From the NCBI GenBank assembly GCA_964642165.1, contig CAZXOC010000120.1, positions 1-20,425 on the forward strand: 20,425 nt of DNA, read 5' to 3'. The position numbers were made by a program, and so were the translations under genes. The notes under the pieces were generated by a model, which was not told the DNA's origin, searched no databases, and saw only the letters and a list, made by a program, of their open reading frames with translations. The first letter of the stretch is position 1. Each line of letters begins with the position of its first letter. Below, piece by piece: positions 13,064-20,073 of the stretch. This stretch comes from CAYRVX01 sp964642165. GTDB taxonomy: Bacteria > Planctomycetota > Phycisphaerae > SM23-33.

Positions 13064-14329
13064 ATGGCTGCTGGCACTCCGATAGAGAAGGGACGGAGCC
13101 CGTTCTGCCCCGGTCGTCCCGTACCGCCGGAGATGTTCGTGGGGCGGGACAGCCAGATCAAGCGCGTCCTTCGCGCGGTCAGGCAGACAACCGCGGGGAA
13201 GCAGGAGAACCTCTTCGTCACGGGCGAATACGGCATCGGGAAGAGCTCGCTGGTCTCCTACGTGCGCTTCGTGGCCGAGGAGGACAAGGACCTCATCGGG
13301 TTCCACGTCTTCCTTGGGGGAGTCACGAGTGTCGATGGCATGGTGCAGCAGGTCGTCTCGCGCATCATTCAGCACGCCCACAGAAGCAAGATCCTCGAGA
13401 AGGTCAGGGACTACCTCGGCAAGTACTGCCAGAGCGTCGAGCTCTTCGGCGTGCGCCTGAACATGGAGGCGCTCCGCAGGGACGCGCCGGAGATCGCCCA
13501 GAACTTCCTGCCGTTCCTTCGCCAGATCTGGCACGACCTGTCCGACGAGTATCGCGGCATCGCGCTCTATCTGGACGATCTCAACGGGCTGGCGGGCGAT
13601 CCGGGGTTTGCGGCCCTGCTGAAGAGCCTCGTCGACGAGATCGCCACGAGCGGGGAGGAACTGCCTCTCCTCTTGGCATTGGTCGGCGTCCCCGAGAGGC
13701 GCCTCGAGATCGTGGCGAACCAGAGGCCGGTCGAGCGGATCTTCGACATCGTGGAGGTAAGCCCCCTGGACGAACAGGAGGTCGGCGCGTTCTTCCGGAC
13801 TGCGTTCCGGTCGGCGAACATGGAGATCCACGAGGACGCTCTGGAGCCGCTGGTCCACTACTCCGGCGGGCTGCCCAAGCTCATGCACGAACTGGGAGAA
13901 GCGGTCTTCTGGTTGGACGACGATAGCGTCGTCGACCTCGATGACGCCATGCGTGGACTCGTCGAGGCCGCGGACGTGGTGGGCGGCAAGTACTTCGAGC
14001 ACATCCGAAGGGCCGTTCGCAGCTCCGACTACCACTCCATCATCCGCAAGCTCGGGGACCTCCGTTCCGACCTTCGGTTTGCCCGAGCAGACCTGGCCAA
14101 GGGACTGAGCGACGAGGAAAGGCGCAAGCTGGGCAACTTCCTCCAGCGGATGAAGAAGCTGCACGCCCTCCATCGCGGCGAGTTCCAGGGAGAATGGATC
14201 TTCCCCAATCGCCTGGTGCAGTTCTACCTGGTCCTGGAGGCCGCCAAAGAGCAAGGCACCAATGCCATCCGCCTGCCTAACGGTGTCATCCGGCGCACGG
14301 CAAGGCGACAGGGCCGCCGCAGAAGGTGA
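13064..14329 (+). CDS. AAA-type ATPase with C-terminal winged-helix-like region
   Basis: A 421-residue P-loop ATPase of the AAA_16/archaeal-ATPase type. MFVGRDSQI (24-32) is the usual entry motif, followed by Walker A GEYGIGKSS (54-62) and Walker B ALYLDDLNGL (167-176). LLALVGVPERR would hold the sensor region, and SGGLPKLMHELGEAV the lid helices. The last 90 or so residues, with KLGNFLQRMKKLHAL, GEWIFPNRLVQFYLVL and a basic RRTARRQGRRRR end, look like a winged-helix and nucleic-acid-binding tail. The start at ATG 13064 has GGGAGA about eight bases upstream; an in-frame TTG at 13019 is less likely. Its G+C (about 65% over seven hand-counted lines) and AGG/AGA codons differ from its neighbours, which suggests transfer. 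The role is unknown. Confidence 0.78.
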   Translation: MAAGTPIEKGRSPFCPGRPVPPEMFVGRDSQIKRVLRAVRQTTAGKQENLFVTGEYGIGKSSLVSYVRFVAEEDKDLIGFHVFLGGVTSVDGMVQQVVSRIIQHAHRSKILEKVRDYLGKYCQSVELFGVRLNMEALRRDAPEIAQNFLPFLRQIWHDLSDEYRGIALYLDDLNGLAGDPGFAALLKSLVDEIATSGEELPLLLALVGVPERRLEIVANQRPVERIFDIVEVSPLDEQEVGAFFRTAFRSANMEIHEDALEPLVHYSGGLPKLMHELGEAVFWLDDDSVVDLDDAMRGLVEAADVVGGKYFEHIRRAVRSSDYHSIIRKLGDLRSDLRFARADLAKGLSDEERRKLGNFLQRMKKLHALHRGEFQGEWIFPNRLVQFYLVLEAAKEQGTNAIRLPNGVIRRTARRQGRRRR

Positions 14330-14396
14330 GCGAAGCGGACCGCCGCCGCTCCGGGTCGCCGTCCGGATGCGCCCGCCCCGGGAAAGGAACCGATCG

Positions 14397-15374
14397 ATGC
14401 CGAACGTGATCTGTCTGGGCGAGCTGCTGATCGACTTCTGTGCCGGCGAGGCGGACGTCTCGCTCGCCGAGGCGCGGACCTTCGTCAAGGCGCCGGGCGG
14501 GGCACCGGCGAACGTGGCCGTCGGCGTCGTGCGCCTGGGCCTGACGGCCGGGTTCGTCGGCGCCGTCGGCGACGAGCCCTTCGGGCACTTCCTCGAGGGC
14601 GTCGTCGCCGGCGAGGGCGTCGACACGTCCCACCTCGCCAAGATCGACGGCGTCCGCACGACGCTGGCGTTCGTCGCCAGCCGCTCCGACGGGCGAAAGG
14701 ACATCACCTTCTACCGCAACCCCGGCGCCGACATGATGCTCGCGCCGGAGCACATCGACGCGGGCTACGTCGCCTCGGCGGAGGTCCTGCACTTCGGCTC
14801 CATCAGCCGCATCGACGAGTCCCCCCGCGCCGCGACGGACAAGGCCCGCCGCCTGGCGGCCGAGGGCGGCGCGCTGATCACCTACGACCTCAACTGGCGC
14901 CCCTCGCTCTGGGCGGACGGCGACGCGGCGCGGGCGCGGATCTTCGAGGGCTTCGAGGGCACGACCGTCGCGAAGGTCGCCGACGAGGAGTGGGCGTTCG
15001 TCTTCGGCACGGACGACTTCGACGCCGGCGCCGCCGTACTGCTGGAATCGGGCGTGCAGCTCGTCGTCCGCAGCGAGGGCGCGGACGGCGCGACCTTCGC
15101 CACACCCGCCGCCGGGGGCCACCTCGACCCGTTCGCGATCGACGTGGCCGACACGCTCGGGGCGGGCGACGGCTTCATGGCTTGCCTGATCGTCGAGCTG
15201 CTGGCCCACTGGCGCGAGGGCACGTCGCCGGAGCGGCTGGCCGGCGACGAGCTGACGCGCATCCTTCGCCGCGCCAACGCCGTCGGCGCCCTGACGTGCA
15301 CCGCCGCCGGAGCGATGCCCCCCCTGCCCACCGCCGAGCAGGTCGACGCCTTCCTGGCCGGCCACGACGCGTGA
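14397..15374 (+). CDS. PfkB-family carbohydrate kinase (fructokinase-like)
   Basis: A 325-residue sugar kinase of the PfkB/ribokinase family, most like fructokinases. Substrate-binding GGAPANVA (34-41) and the catalytic anion-hole motif DTLGAGDGF (252-260, base Asp258) are both intact, as are the N-terminal ICLGELLIDF (5-14) and YRNPGADMML (106-115), typical of fructokinase. It would phosphorylate fructose or a related sugar with ATP. The ATG at 14397 has AAAGGA about seven bases upstream. It follows the ATPase gene by 67 bases and converges on the GH5-like gene with 25 bases between. It may act on sugars released by the glycosidases nearby, although it is on the opposite strand from them. 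Confidence 0.9.
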   Translation: MPNVICLGELLIDFCAGEADVSLAEARTFVKAPGGAPANVAVGVVRLGLTAGFVGAVGDEPFGHFLEGVVAGEGVDTSHLAKIDGVRTTLAFVASRSDGRKDITFYRNPGADMMLAPEHIDAGYVASAEVLHFGSISRIDESPRAATDKARRLAAEGGALITYDLNWRPSLWADGDAARARIFEGFEGTTVAKVADEEWAFVFGTDDFDAGAAVLLESGVQLVVRSEGADGATFATPAAGGHLDPFAIDVADTLGAGDGFMACLIVELLAHWREGTSPERLAGDELTRILRRANAVGALTCTAAGAMPPLPTAEQVDAFLAGHDA

Positions 15375-15399
15375 TCCGCCCGCGCGCGAGGGAAGGCGG

Positions 15400-16542
15400 T
15401 CAGTCGCCCGGTGCGGGCGGGGCGGCTTTCTGGAACAGCTCCAGCCAGCCCAGCATCATGGCGTCGCCGATCGTGCCCGACGCGCGAAGCTCCCGCGGCG
15501 TCTTGCCCCAGTAGAAGCCGATCCACCCGCAGGCGTGCTCGCGCGACCGGTCGAGGAACTCGCCCAGCTCCGCCGCGCCGCACCGCAGCGGGAAGGTCTC
15601 CTCGACGACGACGGGCTTGCCGACCGCGAAGCCCTGCAGCGTGGTCAGCGCCTCGTCGAGCTTCCCCCTCTCCGGGTAGAGGTGCACGCAGAGGAAGTCC
15701 AGCTCGCCGGCGATCGCCTCCGGCACGAAGCCGGACGTCAGGCCCGGGCGGTCCAGGCTCCACGGCACGAGGCCGACCGTGACCAGGTGCCGGCGGTCGT
15801 GCTTGCGGATCGCCGCCGTCAGGTGGCGGATCCATCCAGCGGCGACCGCCGGGCGCGAGCGATCGCCCCGCTCCAGCGCGATGAACTGGACGAAGTGCTT
15901 GCCGGCGAAGGCCGGCCCCAGCCAGTCGCTGCGCTTCTTCGTGCCGCCCGGGACGACCGGCTCGTTCATGAGGTCGTAGCAGAACACGGCCGCCGAGCCC
16001 GCACACCGCCGGGCGATCGCCGCCCAGAACCGCGCCTGGACGTCCCATCGCTCCCGCTCCGCCAGCCGGTCGTACCAGGCCGGGACGTCCTTCTTGTGGT
16101 AGCAGCCCAGGCCCGTCAGGTCGAGGTAGAGCCCTTCGGCCTCCGCCAGGCGCACCAGCCGCCCGAGCCGATCCAGAGCCGCGGCGTTCGGGCGGGACGG
16201 CCCGGCCATGAACTTCCCCAACTGGAGGTGAACGCGAACGACGTTCGCGCCGAGCCGGCGCATCTCGCGGAAGTCCTGCTCAACCTTGGGCCACTCGCCC
16301 TGCCAGTAGTCCTCGAGGAGGCGGCCGTCCTCGTCGTGGTCGTAGTTGAAGCCCCAGGGCACGAACCGCCGGTCGGTCCCTTCCAGGACGAAGGAGCGGC
16401 CGTCCGGGGAGACGCCCACCCACGCCATGGTGCGCGGCGGCTGGGCGCCGGGCGGCGCGCAGCCCCAGGCACTGAGAAGACACAGGCCCACCCCCAGACG
16501 ACAGCAGCGCGGCCAAGCTCCCTGCGCGGCGTTCCGGGTCAT
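15400..16542 (-). CDS. GH5-like glycoside hydrolase, exported
   Basis: A 380-residue (beta/alpha)8-barrel glycosidase of the cellulase/GH5-like clan. The general acid/base is visible in DLMNEP (Glu194). The strand PVVVEETFPL (310-319) carries the probable nucleophile (Glu314 or 315), and VHLYP (286-290) supplies the usual His and Tyr. The N terminus has a basic start, a hydrophobic stretch (about 13-27) and Cys28 after SAWG; this may be a lipoprotein signal, though the lipobox is non-canonical. The ATG at 16542 has GGAGGAGG upstream. It is the last gene of the minus-strand run beginning with the Tat-exported oxidoreductase. A mannan or glucan substrate is plausible but cannot be read from the sequence. 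Confidence 0.85.
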   Translation of the reverse strand: MTRNAAQGAWPRCCRLGVGLCLLSAWGCAPPGAQPPRTMAWVGVSPDGRSFVLEGTDRRFVPWGFNYDHDEDGRLLEDYWQGEWPKVEQDFREMRRLGANVVRVHLQLGKFMAGPSRPNAAALDRLGRLVRLAEAEGLYLDLTGLGCYHKKDVPAWYDRLAERERWDVQARFWAAIARRCAGSAAVFCYDLMNEPVVPGGTKKRSDWLGPAFAGKHFVQFIALERGDRSRPAVAAGWIRHLTAAIRKHDRRHLVTVGLVPWSLDRPGLTSGFVPEAIAGELDFLCVHLYPERGKLDEALTTLQGFAVGKPVVVEETFPLRCGAAELGEFLDRSREHACGWIGFYWGKTPRELRASGTIGDAMMLGWLELFQKAAPPAPGD

Positions 16543-16593
16543 CTCGTCCGCCTCCTCCGCCCGCCGGCACGGCGCCGGGCGGGGCCGGAGGCA

Positions 16594-16623
16594 AGTATAC
16601 CCGCCCGAGCGGCTTGCGGACAC
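16594..16623 (-). promoter_or_regulatory. Possible promoter for the GH5-like gene
   Basis: The minus strand carries TATACT (16594-16599, 5 of 6 matches to -10), about 52 bases before the ATG at 16542. The -35 candidate, GTGTCC at 18-base spacing, matches only three of six positions. The 159-base gap between the ThuA-like and GH5-like genes otherwise shows nothing distinctive. Confidence 0.35.
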
Positions 16624-16701
16624 CGTCGCCGCTGCCACGGGCAGTGCAGACACCGTATCGACAGAAGAAAGGCGAGGCGATGAGGAGAGCGTCCCGTTGC
16701 G

Positions 16702-17757
16702 TCACGGCGATCCTGTGAGCGGCGGTTGCCCGGACGCCCGCGCAAGGGCGCGAGGCCCCGGCGCGAGAGCGGCCTTCGGCTTGGCCGCCGGCTTGGCGGC
16801 GGGCTTGGGCGCCCGTGAGGGCTTGCACGCGCCGGCCGGCCGGGGCTTGGTCGGGGCGTCCAGGTCGCCGGTGGCGAACTGGATGCCGTCCAGGTAGAAC
16901 CGCAGCACCTGCGGGTTCCAGTACAGCTCGGTGTGGTGGCCCAGCGCCGTGTAGAACACTCGCCCCTTGCCGACGGTCTTGACCCACGCCAGGGCGAAGT
17001 CGCGGTCCTCGCGGAGCCGGTAGTTCTTGATGTTCATGTTCGTGACGTCGTTGTCCAGCGACAGCAGGACGCGGCACTTGGCGCGGTCGAACGGCTCGCG
17101 GTACTGGAAGATCTCCTCGTGGAGGCGGAAGCCCTTGCCGCCGAAGGCCGCCACCAGCGGGTGGGTCGGCTCCTCGACCTGGATGCCGACGTCCTCGTTC
17201 CAGGGATGGCCCGCAATGCGCCCGCCCAACAGCACGCCGAACTCCGGCCAGTTGCGGTTGGCGCCCATGGCGAAGTGGTACGCCACGACGCCCCCGCCGC
17301 GGTGGACCCACTCCAGGATGCTCTTGCGGAGCAGCGCCTCAACGGCCTTCCTGTCGCCGCGGGACTTGAGCTTGCCCATCGCCTCGTCGGAGGGGGTGAT
17401 CCAATCCCCGGCGGCGTTGTTGAGGATGACGGCGTCGAACCGCTTGAGGCTCTCGGGCAGGAAGACGGCGACGTCGTCGCTGGAGACGGGCTCGTACGCG
17501 CCCGTCTTGGTGCCGAGGGTCTTCATGGCGTGGCACCCGTAGGGCGTGCAGTAGCCCTTGTGGGGGTCTTTGGCCAGGAGATGCCCGGGCGTGTTGAAGA
17601 TGAGCACGCGGCGGGGCTTGCGGGGCTTGACGCGCGGCCGGGCGGGCGCGGCGGCCTCGATCTGCCGGGCCCGGTGCTTCGGGATGGGAATGTCCTGTCC
17701 GACGGCCGAGCCGACGGCCGCCAGTGCGATCAGCAACGCCATGCACGAGCGCATCAT
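16702..17757 (-). CDS. Secreted ThuA-like domain protein
   Basis: A 351-residue exported protein with a ThuA-like (glutamine-amidotransferase-type fold) domain. Residues 1-20 are a signal peptide (MMRSCMALLIALAAVGSAVG, cleaved before QD). The domain runs from about 49 (RRVLIFNTPGHLLAKDP) to 290, with GGGVVAYHFAMGANRNWPEF, GRIAGHPWNEDVGIQV, HEEIFQYREPFD and VFYTALGHHTELYW as family landmarks. ThuA-like proteins act on carbohydrates in many planctomycetes, but the reaction is poorly known. A Pro/Ala/Lys-rich tail (from about 300, with KPAAKPAAKPK) is low-complexity. The ATG at 17757 has AAAGGA seven bases upstream. It follows the oxidoreductase gene by 72 bases, a common pairing in this phylum. 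Confidence 0.87.
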   Translation of the reverse strand: MMRSCMALLIALAAVGSAVGQDIPIPKHRARQIEAAAPARPRVKPRKPRRVLIFNTPGHLLAKDPHKGYCTPYGCHAMKTLGTKTGAYEPVSSDDVAVFLPESLKRFDAVILNNAAGDWITPSDEAMGKLKSRGDRKAVEALLRKSILEWVHRGGGVVAYHFAMGANRNWPEFGVLLGGRIAGHPWNEDVGIQVEEPTHPLVAAFGGKGFRLHEEIFQYREPFDRAKCRVLLSLDNDVTNMNIKNYRLREDRDFALAWVKTVGKGRVFYTALGHHTELYWNPQVLRFYLDGIQFATGDLDAPTKPRPAGACKPSRAPKPAAKPAAKPKAALAPGPRALARASGQPPLTGSP

Positions 17758-17803
17758 CGGGGTGTCCTTTCGCCTCGTCTGCCTGCGCGCGGGTGCCGAC
17801 AAC

Positions 17804-17817
17804 GCCCCTCGCGGGGC
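17804..17817 (-). terminator. Hairpin between oxidoreductase and ThuA-like genes
   Basis: GCCCC and GGGGC form a 5-bp stem around a TCGC loop (plus-strand reading), 12 bases beyond the oxidoreductase stop. No T-run follows. It may be a weak terminator, a processing signal within the operon, or chance. Confidence 0.3.
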
Positions 17818-17829
17818 TCGGGGTCGTCC

Positions 17830-19218
17830 CTACAGCGTCCAGCCCTTGCGGTAGGTGCGGCGCAGCAGCGCGTCGGCCTTGTCGTTGTTGACGATCCTGC
17901 AGGCCAGCGGGTCGTATTCCAGGTCCTCGTCGGGCACGACGCTGGCGAGGTTGCCCAACTGGAGGAACTCGTTCAGCGGGCCGGAGTAGTCGTAGTGGGA
18001 CCACGCCGCCGGGCCGCCCTTCAGGGCGCGGACCCACTCCCTCTCGTGCCCGATGCCGCGGGGAAGCGTCTCGGGCGGGCCCTCGAAGCCCTTCCACCTC
18101 TCCTCCGGCAGCAGGACGAAGCGGGTGTTGTGGCTGTTGGACACCAGCGAGCCCTTCGTGCCGATCAGGAAGCAGCCCGTGTGATACGAGCCCTCGTATC
18201 CCGGCAGGCCGTGCTCGTTGAACTTCATCTTGACGGCCTTCATCTTCTCCCGCATCTGCTCGATCGCGGGGGCGGAGGTGGTGAGCCAGTGGATGGGCAC
18301 GGCGGGGAGGCCCTCGCGTGCGGGGACGTCCCAGCGGCAGGTCCACCACCTCGGCCAGCGCTCGGTGTTGATCTCCGAGGCGCCGCCGCGGAAGCGGATC
18401 CGCGGTTTCTCGGCCGCCTTCCGGTGCCACAGCGTGTGCACCTTCAGCGCCATGAACGCCAGGTTGGCCGAATGGCTCGCCCACCCGCCCAGCGAGCTCG
18501 TGCCCAGGTCCCGCCATCCCTGCCATCGCATCCACATGGGGTGGTACGCCCGGTACTTCGCCGGGCCCAGCCACAGGTCCCAGTGCAGCGTCTTGGGGCA
18601 GGGCACGTCGGTCCGGTTCACCCGGGGCCGGCCGCCCCCGCCGCCCATGCACCAGACGTACACCTCCCGGATCTCGCCCAGCACGCCGGCGCGGATCAGC
18701 TCCAGCGCGCGGCGGAACGCGCGGCTGGAGGTCCCCTGGTTGCCCATCTGCGTGGCCACCTTGTGCTCCCGGGCCAGCTTGCGGAGCACGTGCGACTCGT
18801 GCACGTCGTGCGTGAGGGGCTTCTCGGTGTAGACGGCCTTGCCGTGCCGGACCGCCGCGGCCGAGACCACCGCGTGCGTGTTGTCGGGCGTCGCGACGAT
18901 CACGCCGTCGATGCCCTGGTCCATCCGGTCCAGCATGACGCGGAAGTCGTGAAACCTGGGCAGCTTCGCGAACTTCTCGAAGACGCCCTTGGCCTTGTAT
19001 TCGTCCACGTCGCAGAGGGCGACGAGGTCCATGCCCTTCGTCCGAGGCAGGAGGCCCGCGAACCACAGCCCCCGTCCCGCCGCGCCGACCAGGGCGATCC
19101 GCGCCGCTTCGTTCGCCCGGTACGTCCGGGCCGACGAGGCCTTCGGGAGCACCGCCAGCCCCATGCCCATCCCCGCCGTGCCGCGCAGGAACCCCCGTCG
19201 CGTGACGCCGCGTCGCAT
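17830..19218 (-). CDS. Tat-exported Gfo/Idh/MocA oxidoreductase
   Basis: A 462-residue oxidoreductase of the Gfo/Idh/MocA family with a twin-arginine signal: TRRGFLRG (6-13), a hydrophobic region GMGMGLAVL (16-24) and a likely cleavage near SSA (28-30). The nucleotide-binding fold follows with ARIALVGAAGRGLWFAG (39-55). EKP at 132-134 (YTEKPLTHDV) is the family catalytic motif, and TPDNTHA (110-116) precedes it. The C-terminal half has WDLWLGPAKYRAYHP and GNLASVV, typical of the large exported planctomycete subgroup. Tat export fits a protein that folds with bound NAD(P). The ATG at 19218 has AAGGAG nine bases upstream. It heads the minus-strand run with the ThuA-like and GH5-like genes; the substrate is unknown. 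Confidence 0.9.
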   Translation of the reverse strand: MRRGVTRRGFLRGTAGMGMGLAVLPKASSARTYRANEAARIALVGAAGRGLWFAGLLPRTKGMDLVALCDVDEYKAKGVFEKFAKLPRFHDFRVMLDRMDQGIDGVIVATPDNTHAVVSAAAVRHGKAVYTEKPLTHDVHESHVLRKLAREHKVATQMGNQGTSSRAFRRALELIRAGVLGEIREVYVWCMGGGGGRPRVNRTDVPCPKTLHWDLWLGPAKYRAYHPMWMRWQGWRDLGTSSLGGWASHSANLAFMALKVHTLWHRKAAEKPRIRFRGGASEINTERWPRWWTCRWDVPAREGLPAVPIHWLTTSAPAIEQMREKMKAVKMKFNEHGLPGYEGSYHTGCFLIGTKGSLVSNSHNTRFVLLPEERWKGFEGPPETLPRGIGHEREWVRALKGGPAAWSHYDYSGPLNEFLQLGNLASVVPDEDLEYDPLACRIVNNDKADALLRRTYRKGWTL

Positions 19219-19456
19219 CGCCCGTTCTCCTTGAGTCACCACCCGCTCGGCCGGACCGGCCGCGCAGCCATGCCCTACCCTACTGGAACCGGCCGGAACG
19301 CTCCGGGGGTCGCACCGTGCGGCGCGCCGGACGCCGTCCCTGCCGTGGCGCCTCGGGGCCGCCTTCGGGGCGGCTCGGTCGCCAGCCGGCAGGTCCGAAC
19401 CGGCAAGCCGCCCCCTGGCGAAGGGCCAATCCCCGCCACCCGCGACACTCAATGAC
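19219..19456. other. Non-coding region upstream of the Tat oxidoreductase
   Basis: No convincing gene was seen here. Two inverted repeats stand out: CGGCCGG-A-CCGGCCG (19248-19262), about 30 bases upstream of the oxidoreductase ATG and a possible operator, and GCCGCC-TTCGG-GGCGGC (19358-19374), a 6-bp hairpin. No clear -10/-35 pair for the oxidoreductase was found. Confidence 0.4.
19248..19262 (-). repeat. 15-base near-perfect palindrome upstream of oxidoreductase
   Basis: Two 7-base arms, CGGCCGG and CCGGCCG, around a single A. It lies in the leader, 30-44 bases upstream of the ATG, a position where a repressor or RNA stem could act. GC-rich palindromes are common here, so this is only a candidate. 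Confidence 0.3.
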
Positions 19457-19594
19457 ATGCTCGGACTGCCGTATGGCACCAAGTTGGTCACCGGTGAGCA
19501 CCGGGAAGGTCACCGGCAACGGCCGCGTAGCTGCCGCGGTACTGGTCGCTGGTCCCGACGTACGTCTGGACTATGGGAGGAGCCGTTCGACGTT

Positions 19595-19795
19595 GCTCAC
19601 GGCCCTGTCTTCGACCCTGAGGCTCAGACCCGAAGGGAGCGAGTCGAAGGGCTCGTCAAGATCGGGGCAAAGGTCGTCACGCGCGCCCGATACGTGCCCC
19701 TCCAGATGGCGGAAGTGGCCGTGCCCAAGCAACTGTTCCGGGCGATTCTGGCGCGGATTCGGTGGCTGCGACTGCCCGAGATGGTGCCGGGATGA
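19595..19795 (+). pseudogene. IS1380-like transposase C-terminal relic
   Basis: Plus-strand codons ending at 19795 read RVEGLVKIGAKVVTRARYV, then PLQMAEVAVPKQLFRAILAR and a tryptophan/leucine-rich end before the TGA. This strongly resembles the C terminus of IS1380-family (DDE) transposases, where KIGAKVV and FQMAEVAV are characteristic. Only about 60 C-terminal residues remain; the catalytic core is missing. Upstream, an SSTLR segment in another frame suggests a frameshift at about 19620-19640. A stretch at 19871-19890 (GTGTTGAGGGTATTCGGGGG) may be a decayed terminal inverted repeat. I identified this from memory of the family. It is a remnant, not an active element. Confidence 0.65.
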
Positions 19796-19944
19796 TGACG
19801 ACACCCGTCGAGACATCCGCGCGACGTGGAGGCAACGGGGACGGCCTGCCCGGATCTACAGTGGACGCCCGTGTTGAGGGTATTCGGGGGAGCACCGCGA
19901 CCCGGCAGCGACCCGATGCGCCCTCCAGAGATCCGAAGCGGAGT

Positions 19945-19972
19945 TTGTCGATCGCCGGGACCGTGATAGAAT
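19945..19972 (+). promoter_or_regulatory. Candidate promoter for the GH78 gene
   Basis: TTGTCG (19945-19950, 4 of 6 matches), a 16-base spacer and TAGAAT (19967-19972, 5 of 6 matches). It would give a leader of about 95 bases that begins just ahead of the 18-base palindrome. An AT-rich TATAAA at 20059-20064 is too near the ATG to be a normal -10. Confidence 0.45.
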
Positions 19973-19981
19973 CATCGGGAA

Positions 19982-20012
19982 GGCCCACGATCCCGGCGCG
20001 CCGGGATGGGCC
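19982..20012 (+). repeat. 18-base perfect palindrome with flanking stem
   Basis: ATCCCGGCGCGCCGGGAT (19990-20007) is an exact palindrome. GGCCC (19982-19986) and GGGCC (20008-20012) extend it, with a three-base bulge (ACG) on one side, so the transcript could form a long hairpin. It lies between the candidate promoter and the GH78 start. It could be an operator, a leader structure, or the scar of the insertion sequence. Confidence 0.55.
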
Positions 20013-20021
20013 GGAGGCCAT

Positions 20022-20035
20022 CCGGGGAGCCCCGG
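20022..20035 (+). repeat. Second leader hairpin
   Basis: CCGGGG-AG-CCCCGG forms a tight stem (6 bp with a 2-base loop, or 5 bp with 4). It comes 10 bases after the palindrome and is followed by CTAAACTGATAG. The two hairpins in a row could form a leader switch, but no known riboswitch was recognised. Confidence 0.35.
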
Positions 20036-20073
20036 CTAAACTGATAGTGAATTCAGCATATAAAGAGGTCGTG

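Larger units (their letters stand above)
19796..20073 (+). other. Gene-free stretch leading to the GH78 gene
   Basis: About 278 bases between the transposase relic and the rhamnosidase start, with no supported gene. It includes a possible decayed insertion-sequence end (19871-19890), a promoter candidate (19945-19972) and two hairpins (19982-20012 and 20022-20035). The last 30 bases turn AT-rich (GAATTCAGCATATAAAG), directly before the start codon. Confidence 0.5.

Noticed and set aside
20059..20064. TATAAA as a -10 box for the GH78 gene
   Set aside because: It lies only nine bases before the ATG and overlaps the ribosome binding site region; the element at 19945-19972 is better placed.
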